64,000 bases of DNA from Paenarthrobacter nitroguajacolicus. Its GTDB lineage: Bacteria; Actinomycetota; Actinomycetes; Actinomycetales; Micrococcaceae. The notes under the pieces were generated by a model, which searched no databases, was not told the origin of the DNA, and was given only the letters and a program-made list of their open reading frames with translations. Made by a program: the position numbers and the translations under genes. How positions within the stretch are numbered: position 1 is the stretch's first letter; every line of letters begins with the position of its first letter. Positions 36,481 to 43,790 of the stretch are shown piece by piece. The stretch is taken from assembly GCF_007786235.1 (NCBI RefSeq), contig NZ_VNFK01000001.1, positions 124,001-188,000 of the forward strand. Reading direction: 5' to 3'.

Positions 36481-38080
36481 GCCCGCCACCGCCCGCCTGA
36501 GTTTTGTCACGCTTGAGCAGTTCCTGGAGCAGCTGCCGCCGGAGTTGAAAATGCTTCACGACGGCGGCAGCGGCGCCTCGCTGCTGCGGTGGGTTGAGCC
36601 GAGTGAGCTCGAGGACCCTACGCCGTACCTGCCGGAGGGCGAGTTCCTCTTAACCGCCGGGCTGCCTTTCCTCGGGGAAGGCGGCTCGGCGGCCAAGGTG
36701 GATGCCTATGTCCGGCGGCTGGTTGACGCGAAGGTGGCTGCCCTGGGGTTCGGCATCAGGCCTTATTTCGACGCCGTCCCGGACGTCCTGCTCGACGCTT
36801 GCCGCATACATAACCTCACCCTCTTCGAGGTGCCGGAGTCGTTGCCGTTCGCCGCGATCGGGCTGGAGTTCTCACAGCTTCTGGAGACGGACAACGCCCG
36901 CGTGTTCCGGCAACTGGCGGACACCAACCGGCAACTCATGCGGGCGGTCCTCTCCCCCAGGCCGGAACACGAGCTACTCGCAGCTTTGGTTCAGCGGGTG
37001 CCCGTGTGGGCTGTCCTCGTGGGGGCGGACGGGCGGGTCCGGGCCCGAAGGCACAATGCCGGCGGCAGCACCGGCGTCGAACATTCCTTGCTGGCGCCGA
37101 TGCTGGAGCGGCTGCTGTCCGGTAGCGGACCGCGCGTGGAGATGGACGGTTTCGACCAGCCGGGATCCACGCTGGTGTTCGGGCACCCGCTGAGGAGTAC
37201 GAAGGATGCGAACCTCGGTGCGCTGATCCTCGGCTCGGATGCGCCATTGTCGCCTGCGCAGAACAATGTGGTGCAGTCGGCCGTCGGGTTGCTGGAGTTG
37301 TTGGTGCGGCAACGGACCAGTGGATCCCTGGCTCCGAGCCAGCTCGCCACCGCGGTGTTGCTGCATCCGGACTCCTTGGCAACCGGCGGGACCAAGCACG
37401 TCAACGGCCTCAAGGACCTGCTGGCACAGAGTTTGTCGTCCACCAGGTCGGCGCAGATGCGGGTGGTGCAGGGTGTCAGGGTAGATGGGGCGGCCGACGA
37501 CGGACCCGTCCGCGAGGTGCTCCAATGGCGGCGTCTGTTCGACACCAAGCTGGTGGAGATCACCGAGTACGGTTTCACGGCGATCACCCGGCTCAAGGTA
37601 GATGACTCACTGTTGGCCGATGTAGAGAAACTGGGCTGGCGACTCGTGATCGGCGAACCGACCGAACTCCTGGGGCTCACAGCCGCCTACCAACGCGCCA
37701 GTTCGCTGCGCAGCCGGGTTCTCTCCACCGGCAAGAGCGCCCGCGTTGATGAGGTGACCTGGTCCGTTGCCGGACTGCTGGGGCGCGAGGCCGGGACCAT
37801 GCTGGCCGGGCGGCTCCTTGCGCCGGTCCTGTCCTTGGAAGTTGATCGGAGGGATCCGCTGTTGGCCGTCCTGCGGGGGTGGCTCAGCGAGAACGGCAGC
37901 TGGGACAGCTCGGCCAAGGCGTTGGGATTGCACCGTAACAGCGTGCGGCGGCAGATCGGGGTGCTCGGTGAACTCCTGGAGATGGACCTCAACCAGGCCC
38001 AGGTCCGCGCCGAGCTGTGGTTCGCGTTGCAGTACGTGGACGAGCTGGTGGGACCGGCAGAGACGGGCGGCACCACCTAG
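36470..38080 (+). CDS. PucR/CdaR-family transcriptional regulator
   Basis: 536 residues. The N-terminal PucR domain (LRWVEPSELEDPTPYLPEGEFLL) leads into a middle region and a C-terminal HTH_30 domain (VLRGWLSENGSWDSSAKALGLHRNSVRRQIGVL). Such regulators control purine, amino acid or GABA catabolism and respond to small ligands. ATG at 36470 overlaps the alanine racemase end, indicating coupling. It probably regulates the permease-oxidase operon and its own. Confidence 0.9.
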   Translation: MSPEPATARLSFVTLEQFLEQLPPELKMLHDGGSGASLLRWVEPSELEDPTPYLPEGEFLLTAGLPFLGEGGSAAKVDAYVRRLVDAKVAALGFGIRPYFDAVPDVLLDACRIHNLTLFEVPESLPFAAIGLEFSQLLETDNARVFRQLADTNRQLMRAVLSPRPEHELLAALVQRVPVWAVLVGADGRVRARRHNAGGSTGVEHSLLAPMLERLLSGSGPRVEMDGFDQPGSTLVFGHPLRSTKDANLGALILGSDAPLSPAQNNVVQSAVGLLELLVRQRTSGSLAPSQLATAVLLHPDSLATGGTKHVNGLKDLLAQSLSSTRSAQMRVVQGVRVDGAADDGPVREVLQWRRLFDTKLVEITEYGFTAITRLKVDDSLLADVEKLGWRLVIGEPTELLGLTAAYQRASSLRSRVLSTGKSARVDEVTWSVAGLLGREAGTMLAGRLLAPVLSLEVDRRDPLLAVLRGWLSENGSWDSSAKALGLHRNSVRRQIGVLGELLEMDLNQAQVRAELWFALQYVDELVGPAETGGTT

Positions 38081-38138
38081 ATGAAGGCGATTTCGTCTGT
38101 GCAAGCTTTTTCTACCACTCATTTTTGCTCTTTTTCGG
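38081..38138 (+). other. AT-rich start of the cassette's upstream region
   Basis: The first 60 bases after the PucR stop are T-rich (runs TTTTTCT, ATTTTTG, CTTTTTC), unlike the flanking genes. A 27-codon ORF begins directly at 38081 but has no ribosome-binding site. The T runs could end the regulator transcript or hold an UP/-35 element for the cassette. Confidence 0.35.
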
Positions 38139-38167
38139 CACCTAGTTTGGCTAGAAGCAACTAGGTG
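38139..38167. promoter_or_regulatory. Inverted repeat upstream of the short ORF
   Basis: Perfect 9-base arms CACCTAGTT (38139-38147) and AACTAGGTG (38159-38167), spacer 11 bases. The right arm contains the AGGTG that would serve as ribosome-binding site for the GTG at 38178, so a regulator or RNA pairing here could control the short ORF. Function is inferred. Confidence 0.45.
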
Positions 38168-38177
38168 GCTGCTCAAG

Positions 38178-38327
38178 GTGCCTAGCCTCCTCTTGGGCGT
38201 CGAAAGTCATCGGCGCCGCATTCTGGGCGCCATGGCCATCTGGTGCCTGACGTCCGGCCGTGGACGATTCGTCGGCAACTGGAGTTGGAGCCAGTGGGGC
38301 GTTTCCGTGTGGGTCGAGTGCGTCTAG
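38178..38327 (+). CDS. Candidate short Trp-rich peptide (49 residues, or 31 from the internal ATG)
   Basis: The frame is open from GTG at 38178 (AGGTGG nine bases upstream) or ATG at 38232 to TAG at 38325. From the internal ATG the peptide is MAIWCLTSGRGRFVG, then NWSWSQWGVSVWVECV; it has 5 Trp and 2 Cys in 31 residues. Third codon positions in those 31 codons are 27 of 31 G/C, higher than the first and second positions, as in real genes here. The longer form adds a basic segment (SHRRRILGA) that could be a leader. It is followed by a 13-bp hairpin and an ABC exporter, a layout known for peptide-bacteriocin operons. No homology is claimed; it could be chance. Confidence 0.35.
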   Translation: MPSLLLGVESHRRRILGAMAIWCLTSGRGRFVGNWSWSQWGVSVWVECV

Positions 38328-38340
38328 TCATCGGATAACC

Positions 38341-38375
38341 GCTGTGGTGGCATTTCCGCGGGATGCCACCACAGC
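38341..38375 (+). terminator. Strong hairpin just upstream of the ABC ATPase gene
   Basis: Perfect 13-base arms GCTGTGGTGGCAT (38341-38353) and ATGCCACCACAGC (38363-38375), loop TTCCGCGGG. It lies 13 bases past the short ORF and 22 bases before the ATPase ATG. No T tract follows. It could be a read-through terminator that makes the upstream RNA more abundant than the transporter mRNA, or an RNA stabiliser. Confidence 0.6.
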
Positions 38376-38397
38376 CAGAGCATGGAGCCGAAGCCCA

Positions 38398-39114
38398 ATG
38401 CCACTAACTGTCGACCACGTCGATTATGCGTACAGCTTTCAGAAGCCAGTCCTGCATGACGTCTCACTCAGCATTTCCGAGAACACCATCATGGGACTTA
38501 TCGGTCCCAACGGATCCGGCAAATCAACACTCATAAAGGTCATCCTCGACCTTCTGCAAACGCAGGGTGGCACCATCCGTATCGACGGACAAAAAAACTC
38601 CACCCGAAGCGCCAAAATGTCGTCAATCTACCTATCCAGCAATGACTACCTGCCGGAGTTCCTTACCGGCGAGGAATACATCCGATTCATGCACGGCCTC
38701 TACGCTGAGCCTCTCGACATGCAGGTCCTTGTTGGTCACTTTGACCGTTACTCCATGGGCGGCCGTCACCGCGACCTCATAGAGGACTACTCTCACGGAA
38801 TGCGGAAGAAACTCCAGCTCATTGCCGCATTCATGCTGGAACGTCGCCTGACTGTTATAGATGAGACACTCAACGGAGTGGACATCGAATCAGTGAAAAT
38901 CTTCGAAAAGGATGTTCGAAGTCTCGCCAAAGATGGGCGTTCTGTACTCTTGTGCAGCCATGACTTCGGCGTCCTCGAGAACGTAGCCGATGATGTTGCT
39001 GTCCTCATCCAGGGTGTCCTGGTGTTCCAAGGAGACCTAGGGTCAGTCAACAAAGACTACGGCAATCTCTCGGTTCTTGCGTCTGAGTACATCCAATCCG
39101 TGGGAGTCGAGTAG
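38398..39114 (+). CDS. ABC transporter ATP-binding protein of the accessory cassette
   Basis: Single-domain ATPase of 238 residues: Walker A GLIGPNGSGKST, a divergent signature YSHGMRKK in place of LSGGQ, Walker B RLTVIDETLNGVD (DE-T rather than DEP), and H-loop LLCSHDF. It begins MPLTVDHVDYAYSF; the ATG at 38398 has only a weak GGAG upstream. Size and variants resemble ATPases of peptide-resistance and bacteriocin ABC-2 systems such as SkfE. Its codons are AT-richer than the flanking genes. The next gene begins at the base after its stop. Confidence 0.85.
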   Translation: MPLTVDHVDYAYSFQKPVLHDVSLSISENTIMGLIGPNGSGKSTLIKVILDLLQTQGGTIRIDGQKNSTRSAKMSSIYLSSNDYLPEFLTGEEYIRFMHGLYAEPLDMQVLVGHFDRYSMGGRHRDLIEDYSHGMRKKLQLIAAFMLERRLTVIDETLNGVDIESVKIFEKDVRSLAKDGRSVLLCSHDFGVLENVADDVAVLIQGVLVFQGDLGSVNKDYGNLSVLASEYIQSVGVE

Positions 39115-40542
39115 ATGCGGCTCGAGAGTATTGTCCTGTTGTTTCGGCTCTTTTGGACATTCATTCTCCGAAGAGTCCTGGGACGGGGGCTTCTGGCCTC
39201 GAGAACGATGCGAATCGCTGGAACTCTGGTGGTGATCATCGGATTTGCGGGGTTCAATGTGCTCAGCTACACGATGATGCGCCAGTATCTGGGCGGAACT
39301 GATTTGTTCGAACCCATCCTTGCTATCGCCAACATTTCGGTGGGATTTTGGGTTCTCATTGCCTACACGCTGATTCGGGTCCTGTTCATGAAGGCGGACG
39401 AGCTTCTAAAATTGACCTTCAACCTTCCTGCCACCAACAAGGAGCGAACGCTGGCTTTCGCCTTGTTCGAAGCGTCGGTGGTGGCGGTGATGACTGTTTT
39501 CGTTTTCGGTGCATTCTCGATATCGACCGTTCTTCTTGAGGGACCGGCTTTCATCACGAAGATTTTGGTGTCCATTTGGCTTCCCGTGGCGTCTGTCTAT
39601 CTCCTCCTCAGCCTGGCCTACTATCTTTTGGAACGCGGCCTCTTCATGATGAGGTTGGCACGGCTCCGAGGACTACTGGTGCCGATGGTCCTGGCTTTGG
39701 GTCTTTCAGCTCTTTTTCCCTACACAAATGAGCAGACAGCCGTGATTGCGGAGAGCTTCATCGATGGGCGTGACTACCGTTCACCGCTGTTGGTGTACTC
39801 CATGCTCGACAAGAACGTCGGTCTGTGGCTCGCATTTCTGGTCTTTGTCGCGGCATCCATGGCAATCGTTGCAGGCATCGTGGCAGCCGCTCCCCGAGCC
39901 TACGTCCCCCTTCGCCGCTTCATCATCCTGCTTCCTTCCAAGATTGCAAGATGGAGGCTCGGGGCCTACACGCTGGTCTTGTTCCGCAGCTTCGAGACTC
40001 TTGTTGCCGTCATCTTCGTCTTTGCATTCTCACTTTTTGCGTGGATGCAGCACATTGTTCTTCCGCCCTACGTTTTAGCGCTGATTACATTTCAGGGCGT
40101 GTACGCATACGTAAATTCTGAACCATTGCGACGCATCTCAACGTTGCACGTCAGCGCATGGACGCACTACCTGAGCATTGTTGGCTCGCAAGTAATCCTC
40201 TGGGTGACAATCGCGGTCCCGGTCGTCGCAGGAAGCCTTGCTCAAGGGATTGAAATTTCTGCATGCTTGCCCGTGGCAGGATTCTGCCTCAGCAATATTC
40301 TCATCTCCACCCTGATAGGCATTGCGTTCCCACCCGAGAAGGGGAACCCGTTTACCGTCCTGGTTGGTGCAGTGCTGGCTATCATCGTGATTTTGACTAT
40401 TGCGCTCGGCCTCAATGTATTCAACCTCGAGCCCGCGATGAGTGCAGTAGTTTATTCATTTCTCAACATATTGGTTGTGACATACAGCATCCTTGGCATG
40501 CAGAGGATGGAAAGGATTCGACGCCATGAAGTGGCTTCTTAG
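39115..40542 (+). CDS. Large ABC-2-like permease of the accessory cassette
   Basis: 475 residues with about 12 hydrophobic helices (for instance IAGTLVVIIGFAGFNVLSYT near residue 33 and LIGIAFPPEKGNPFTVLVGA near the C-terminus). I do not recognise a named family; the size and helix number match SkfF-like efflux permeases. ATG immediately follows the ATPase stop. Base composition is low for the window: bases 39121-39180 are 28 of 60 G+C. It is translationally linked to the ATPase and overlaps the following small gene by 17 bases. Confidence 0.8.
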   Translation: MRLESIVLLFRLFWTFILRRVLGRGLLASRTMRIAGTLVVIIGFAGFNVLSYTMMRQYLGGTDLFEPILAIANISVGFWVLIAYTLIRVLFMKADELLKLTFNLPATNKERTLAFALFEASVVAVMTVFVFGAFSISTVLLEGPAFITKILVSIWLPVASVYLLLSLAYYLLERGLFMMRLARLRGLLVPMVLALGLSALFPYTNEQTAVIAESFIDGRDYRSPLLVYSMLDKNVGLWLAFLVFVAASMAIVAGIVAAAPRAYVPLRRFIILLPSKIARWRLGAYTLVLFRSFETLVAVIFVFAFSLFAWMQHIVLPPYVLALITFQGVYAYVNSEPLRRISTLHVSAWTHYLSIVGSQVILWVTIAVPVVAGSLAQGIEISACLPVAGFCLSNILISTLIGIAFPPEKGNPFTVLVGAVLAIIVILTIALGLNVFNLEPAMSAVVYSFLNILVVTYSILGMQRMERIRRHEVAS

Positions 40543-40837
40543 AATTGTTATCGCATTTTCCGTGTCATTTGTGATCACCATGGCCATGGTGGTCGCAGGC
40601 TTCATTATGGCCATGTTTTCCACAATGGACGCGGGTGTCAGAAAGTTTGGGCTTTTCGGCGCCATCTTCTTCGAGGCCCACGAGCAGCCCAGCGGTGCCA
40701 CGGCCATGGAGATTGGGGTTGCTGACGGCACACCCATTGCGATCATCTTCGGCATAGGTTTCTTGTTCTGTCTGGCGGTCACTGTGATGCTTGAAAAACT
40801 CAAGCTCCGCAAAAAGCAACTTCTGCAAACACAGTAG
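40526..40837 (+). CDS. Small two-helix membrane protein of the accessory cassette
   Basis: 103 residues from ATG 40526 (MKWLLRIVIAFSVSFVITM). One helix lies at residues about 5-30 and a second at about 70-95 (AIIFGIGFLFCLAVTVML), with an extracytoplasmic loop between (FEAHEQPSGATAMEIG) and a Lys-rich C-terminus. No family recognised. It overlaps the permease by 17 bases, so it is part of the same operon; an accessory or immunity role is possible. Confidence 0.7.
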   Translation: MKWLLRIVIAFSVSFVITMAMVVAGFIMAMFSTMDAGVRKFGLFGAIFFEAHEQPSGATAMEIGVADGTPIAIIFGIGFLFCLAVTVMLEKLKLRKKQLLQTQ

Positions 40838-40839
40838 CG

Positions 40840-41367
40840 GTGAAGCTCAACCCTGTTCCCATAGGCGATGTCAGTATGACGCTGGCCATCAGAAGCCTGC
40901 TGGGGTCCGTCCGGGTTCCTGCTGCTGCGCTGGCTGCCGGCTTCGCTGTCTGCGTAGCCTGCGCCGTCGCGGGCGTTCCCGCGATCCTGCCGCCTGCTCT
41001 CTGGCTGCTGATCCATGCATCCTGCCTGCTGATCGGCTTCGTCATTCACGAGGCGTCCCACGTCCTCGGCCTCAAGTTGGCCCCAGGAATTACCCACGTC
41101 GTCTTTGCGAGCACACTGCTTCGTTTCTCCGTGATTCCGATGGGAAGCCTCGTGGGCTGGCAGGCGGCACTTATCGCCCTGGCTGGCCCTTTGGCGGCCT
41201 GTGTTTCAGGGCTACCGCTTGCTTTGGCATTGCCTGAGTACGCATTTCACTGGTGGTTCTTCCTGCACTCCCTATTCTTGTTGCCGCTGTTCGGCGACGG
41301 CAGAAGCCTGGTCAAGGGTCTCATAACGTGGCGGGGGCAAGTACAACTGCTTCAGGTGGACTCTTAG
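40840..41367 (+). CDS. M50-like membrane zinc protease of the accessory cassette
   Basis: 175 residues (GTG start 40840, or ATG at 40876). Helical membrane protein with the zinc motif HEASH in LIGFVIHEASHVLGLKL and a late Asp in LLPLFGDGRSLVKG, the usual M50/site-2-protease pairing. It lacks PDZ or other domains. It starts 2 bases after the previous stop, so it is co-transcribed with the ABC genes; M50-like proteases next to ABC exporters occur in peptide-maturation operons such as yyd. Its stop overlaps that of the convergent nitrilase gene. Base composition is closer to the host than that of the permease. Confidence 0.78.
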   Translation: MKLNPVPIGDVSMTLAIRSLLGSVRVPAAALAAGFAVCVACAVAGVPAILPPALWLLIHASCLLIGFVIHEASHVLGLKLAPGITHVVFASTLLRFSVIPMGSLVGWQAALIALAGPLAACVSGLPLALALPEYAFHWWFFLHSLFLLPLFGDGRSLVKGLITWRGQVQLLQVDS

Positions 41368-42161
41368 TTCGCCCACTCCCGGTAAAGTTCCGGCCTGCGC
41401 TCCTGCAGGTACGGCACTTCTTTGCGTGCTGCCCGTACTGTCTCCGTCCCGACTTCGGCGAACAACAACGCAGCTCCCTCCCCCGCTGCTGCGAGCAACG
41501 ATCCGTCCGGTCCGGCAACCACGCTGCCGCCCAGGAAGGTGTAGACATCCTCGTGGCCCGAGTGGTTTGCGTACGCAACGTTGAGCTGGCTCTCCAGGGC
41601 GCGGGCCCGGATGAGCACCTGAGGTACGTTGTCGAACCCCGCGGAAAGGGCTGTTGGCACCAGGAGGAGTTCGGCACCGCGCGTGGCGGCCGCACGGACA
41701 GCTTCAGGGAACTCGACGTCGTAGCAGATCAGCATCGAAGTACGGATTCCCTTGAAGTCCACGACGGCGGGAGGTTCTTGAGCGCCGACGAACGCCTTGT
41801 GCTCCTCCGGGCCAAAGAGGTGAACCTTGGCGTAGTTGAGGATCTCGGCGCCGGACGCGTCCACCAGAGTAGCCGTGATGTGCCAGGCGTTCTGGTCGCT
41901 GGCAACCGCAGGAAGGCTGTACACCAGGCCGATGCCGTGCCTGCGGGCGATGTCGGCCAATCGTTCGCGGATATCCGGGAGGGTGGCCGGATCCAGTTCG
42001 GCATGCAGGCGCAGCGGCGCGTAGCCAACCGTGAACAGCTCGGGCGTGAGGAGCAGAGCAGCTCCCGCGCTGGAAGCACGCTGGGCTGCGTCCTCGATTG
42101 TGCGCAGGTTGGCGTCCACGTCCATGACGGAGGCGTTCGCCTGCAGGATTGCGAGCAGCAT
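41364..42161 (-). CDS. Carbon-nitrogen hydrolase (nitrilase superfamily)
   Basis: 265 residues with the Glu-Lys-Cys triad: Glu in LLLTPELFTVGY, Lys in NYAKVHLFGPEEHKAF, Cys in MLICYDVEFPEAVR. It probably hydrolyses an amide or omega-amide. ATG at 42161 is preferred over the ATG at 42164 and GTG at 42170 because AAGGTGG then stands 5 bases upstream. It may belong to the amine-catabolism block on the other side of the cassette; that link is inference. TAA overlaps the TAG of the convergent protease gene. Confidence 0.88.
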   Translation of the reverse strand: MLLAILQANASVMDVDANLRTIEDAAQRASSAGAALLLTPELFTVGYAPLRLHAELDPATLPDIRERLADIARRHGIGLVYSLPAVASDQNAWHITATLVDASGAEILNYAKVHLFGPEEHKAFVGAQEPPAVVDFKGIRTSMLICYDVEFPEAVRAAATRGAELLLVPTALSAGFDNVPQVLIRARALESQLNVAYANHSGHEDVYTFLGGSVVAGPDGSLLAAAGEGAALLFAEVGTETVRAARKEVPYLQERRPELYREWAN

Positions 42162-42313
42162 CATTACCACCTTGTTTCACCTGATCCCTGCCGTCGGCGG
42201 GCATGGGAAATCTTCTTGGTTCAAGCCTAGGCGTCGCTCGGTTGCATGCGGCGATGCAATTGGACCTGCGGGCCGCGAACCCGGGACGCATTGCACGCGC
42301 CCCTCCCGTTGCG
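42162..42313. other. Divergent intergenic region between nitrilase and ROK regulator genes
   Basis: With the repeat and operator listed separately, this is about 300 bases with no gene. The word AACCCGGGA occurs twice (near 42281 and 42333), once inside the family B repeat, so a decayed second copy may lie here. Promoters for the nitrilase should be in this stretch; none is clear. Confidence 0.35.
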
Positions 42314-42364
42314 GGGCCCACTCTGCGCGCCAACCCGGGATCTTAGGGCGCATAGCGGGCCTCA
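42314..42364. repeat. Dispersed palindromic repeat, family B, copy 2 (51 bp)
   Basis: Read on the minus strand it begins GAGGCCCGCTATGCGCCCTA and ends CGCAGAGTGGGCCCC, matching the element at 31860-31910 at 38 of 51 positions over the same length. Its own arms pair less well than those of copy 1. It sits between divergent starts, so it is not a simple terminator. Confidence 0.7.
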
Positions 42365-42420
42365 CAGGGGGTACTTAGAGAGTGTCCTTGCGTTGGATTA
42401 TCTCTGGCAAGGTTGACTCG

Positions 42421-42443
42421 TTGTGTTCACTTCTTGACTACAA
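42421..42443. promoter_or_regulatory. ROK-regulator operator, copy 1
   Basis: TTGTGTTCACTT followed by CTTGACTACAA. It matches 43681-43703 at 20 of 23 positions and has the same partly palindromic plan (TTGT...TTCA...TTGA...ACAA). It lies 28 bases upstream of the ROK ATG and contains a possible -35 TTGACT, so autoregulation is likely. Confidence 0.72.
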
Positions 42444-42470
42444 CGTCGATTGTGGGGCAATCTTCTTGTC

Positions 42471-43661
42471 ATGCCCGCTACGCAGCGCTCAACGAAGAGC
42501 CACCCCAGAAAACCCGGCTCGCAGTCAGCGCTCCGCCACCTGAATCAGCAACGCATCATCGAGTGCTTGCTCAGCGGGCCGTCCACCCAGGCTGAGCTCT
42601 CCCGGCAGACCGGGCTTTCCACTGCCACGATCTCCAACATCGTGAAGATCATGCAGGACGCCGGCCTGGTGTCCACGGAACCCACCACCAGCTCCGGCCG
42701 CCGGGCTACCAACGTGAGGCTGAACAGCAACGGTGCGGTCGCCGTCGGAATCGACTTCGGACGTCGCCACCTGCGGGTGGTCCTCGCTTCGCTGGGCTAT
42801 CACGTGATTGCCGAGGATTACATCGAGTTGCCGCTGGGCCATCACGCCGAAGAAGGGATCGCCGCCGCCGTTCGGCTGCTGGAAAAGCTGCTCCAGGAGA
42901 ACGGCATCGACCGCACCGCCGTCGTGGGTGCCGGAGCGGGCATCCCCGGCCCCATCGACCGCAGAACCGGCACCGTGGCGCAAGGCGCCATCCTGCCGGA
43001 GTGGGTGGGAATCGACATCCTCCATCGGCTGGAAGAAGCCCTCAACTGCCCCGTCTTCGTAGACAACGACGCCAATCTGGGGGCCTTGTCCGAAGTGACG
43101 TGGGGACCGCACAGTGGAGTCTCCAACCTGATGTTCCTCAAGATCGGTTCGGGCATCGGCGCCGGCCTGATCCTTAATGGCTTTCCTTACTACGGCAACG
43201 TGGGAATCACGGGCGAAATCGGCCACGCGACCATTCATGAACACGGACTCGTTTGCCGCTGCGGGAACAGGGGTTGCCTCGAAACGATAGCGTCCACCAC
43301 CACCATGATCGAGCTGTTGGGACGCGGCCAGGAGACGCTGCTGACGCCCCAGGACATCGTCCGGAACTGCCTTGCAGGCGACTCCGCCACCCAGCGCGTG
43401 GTGGACGACGCCGGACTGGCGGTGGGCCGCGCGCTGGGAAATGTCTCCAACCTGATCAATCCGGAAGTGATCGTGGTTGGTGGTCCCCTGGCAGGGCTTG
43501 GCGACCTCCTGCTGGACCCCATCCGCAGAGGCCTGGTACGGCATGCAGTGCCCGTGGTAGGCGAGACAACGCACCTCGCAATGTCCTCCTTGGGAGCACG
43601 CGCAGAGGCCCTTGGAGCGGCCGCCCTGGTGTTCCAACACGCCGGTATTACCGGTAGGTAA
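42471..43661 (+). CDS. ROK-family transcriptional repressor (XylR/NagC type)
   Basis: 396 residues: N-terminal winged helix (TQAELSRQTGLSTATISNIVKIMQDAG) and a C-terminal sugar-kinase-like ROK domain with AVGIDFGRRHLRVVLA, the GAGAGIPGPID region and the zinc-binding CRCGNRGCLET. ATG at 42471 is preferred over the GTG at 42450. It sits just upstream of a monosaccharide ABC importer, and matching operators precede both, so it should repress the importer and itself until a sugar binds. Confidence 0.9.
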   Translation: MPATQRSTKSHPRKPGSQSALRHLNQQRIIECLLSGPSTQAELSRQTGLSTATISNIVKIMQDAGLVSTEPTTSSGRRATNVRLNSNGAVAVGIDFGRRHLRVVLASLGYHVIAEDYIELPLGHHAEEGIAAAVRLLEKLLQENGIDRTAVVGAGAGIPGPIDRRTGTVAQGAILPEWVGIDILHRLEEALNCPVFVDNDANLGALSEVTWGPHSGVSNLMFLKIGSGIGAGLILNGFPYYGNVGITGEIGHATIHEHGLVCRCGNRGCLETIASTTTMIELLGRGQETLLTPQDIVRNCLAGDSATQRVVDDAGLAVGRALGNVSNLINPEVIVVGGPLAGLGDLLLDPIRRGLVRHAVPVVGETTHLAMSSLGARAEALGAAALVFQHAGITGR

Positions 43662-43680
43662 CGAAATCGTTAGCTGGATC

Positions 43681-43703
43681 TTGTGTTCAAGTCTTGACGA
43701 CAA
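43681..43703. promoter_or_regulatory. ROK-regulator operator, copy 2
   Basis: TTGTGTTCAAGTC followed by TTGACGACAA, an imperfect palindrome (TTGT-TTCAA-TTGA-ACAA). It lies 88 bases upstream of the importer ATPase ATG and contains TTGACG, a likely -35. It matches the site before the regulator gene. Confidence 0.74.
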
Positions 43704-43790
43704 GATAGGTGATCCAGTTTACTTTTTCATCAGACAGCCTCGCCATCGCGGGGCCGACAACGAAGTCATGCATTGGAGGCGTAAGGGCTG

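Noticed and set aside
38081..38164. 27-codon ORF (begins MKAISSVQAF) directly after the PucR stop
   Set aside because: Ser/Thr/Cys-rich and tempting as a lantibiotic-like peptide, but it has no ribosome-binding site, sits in T-rich DNA and lacks the third-position G/C bias.
38232..38327. Assignment of the Trp-rich ORF to lactococcin 972 or leaderless aureocin-type bacteriocins
   Set aside because: The Trp richness is suggestive but the conserved residues and strong positive charge of those families are not seen.
38081..41367. Insertion sequence, integrase or tRNA-linked genomic island
   Set aside because: No transposase, integrase, tRNA or flanking direct repeat is visible around the cassette.
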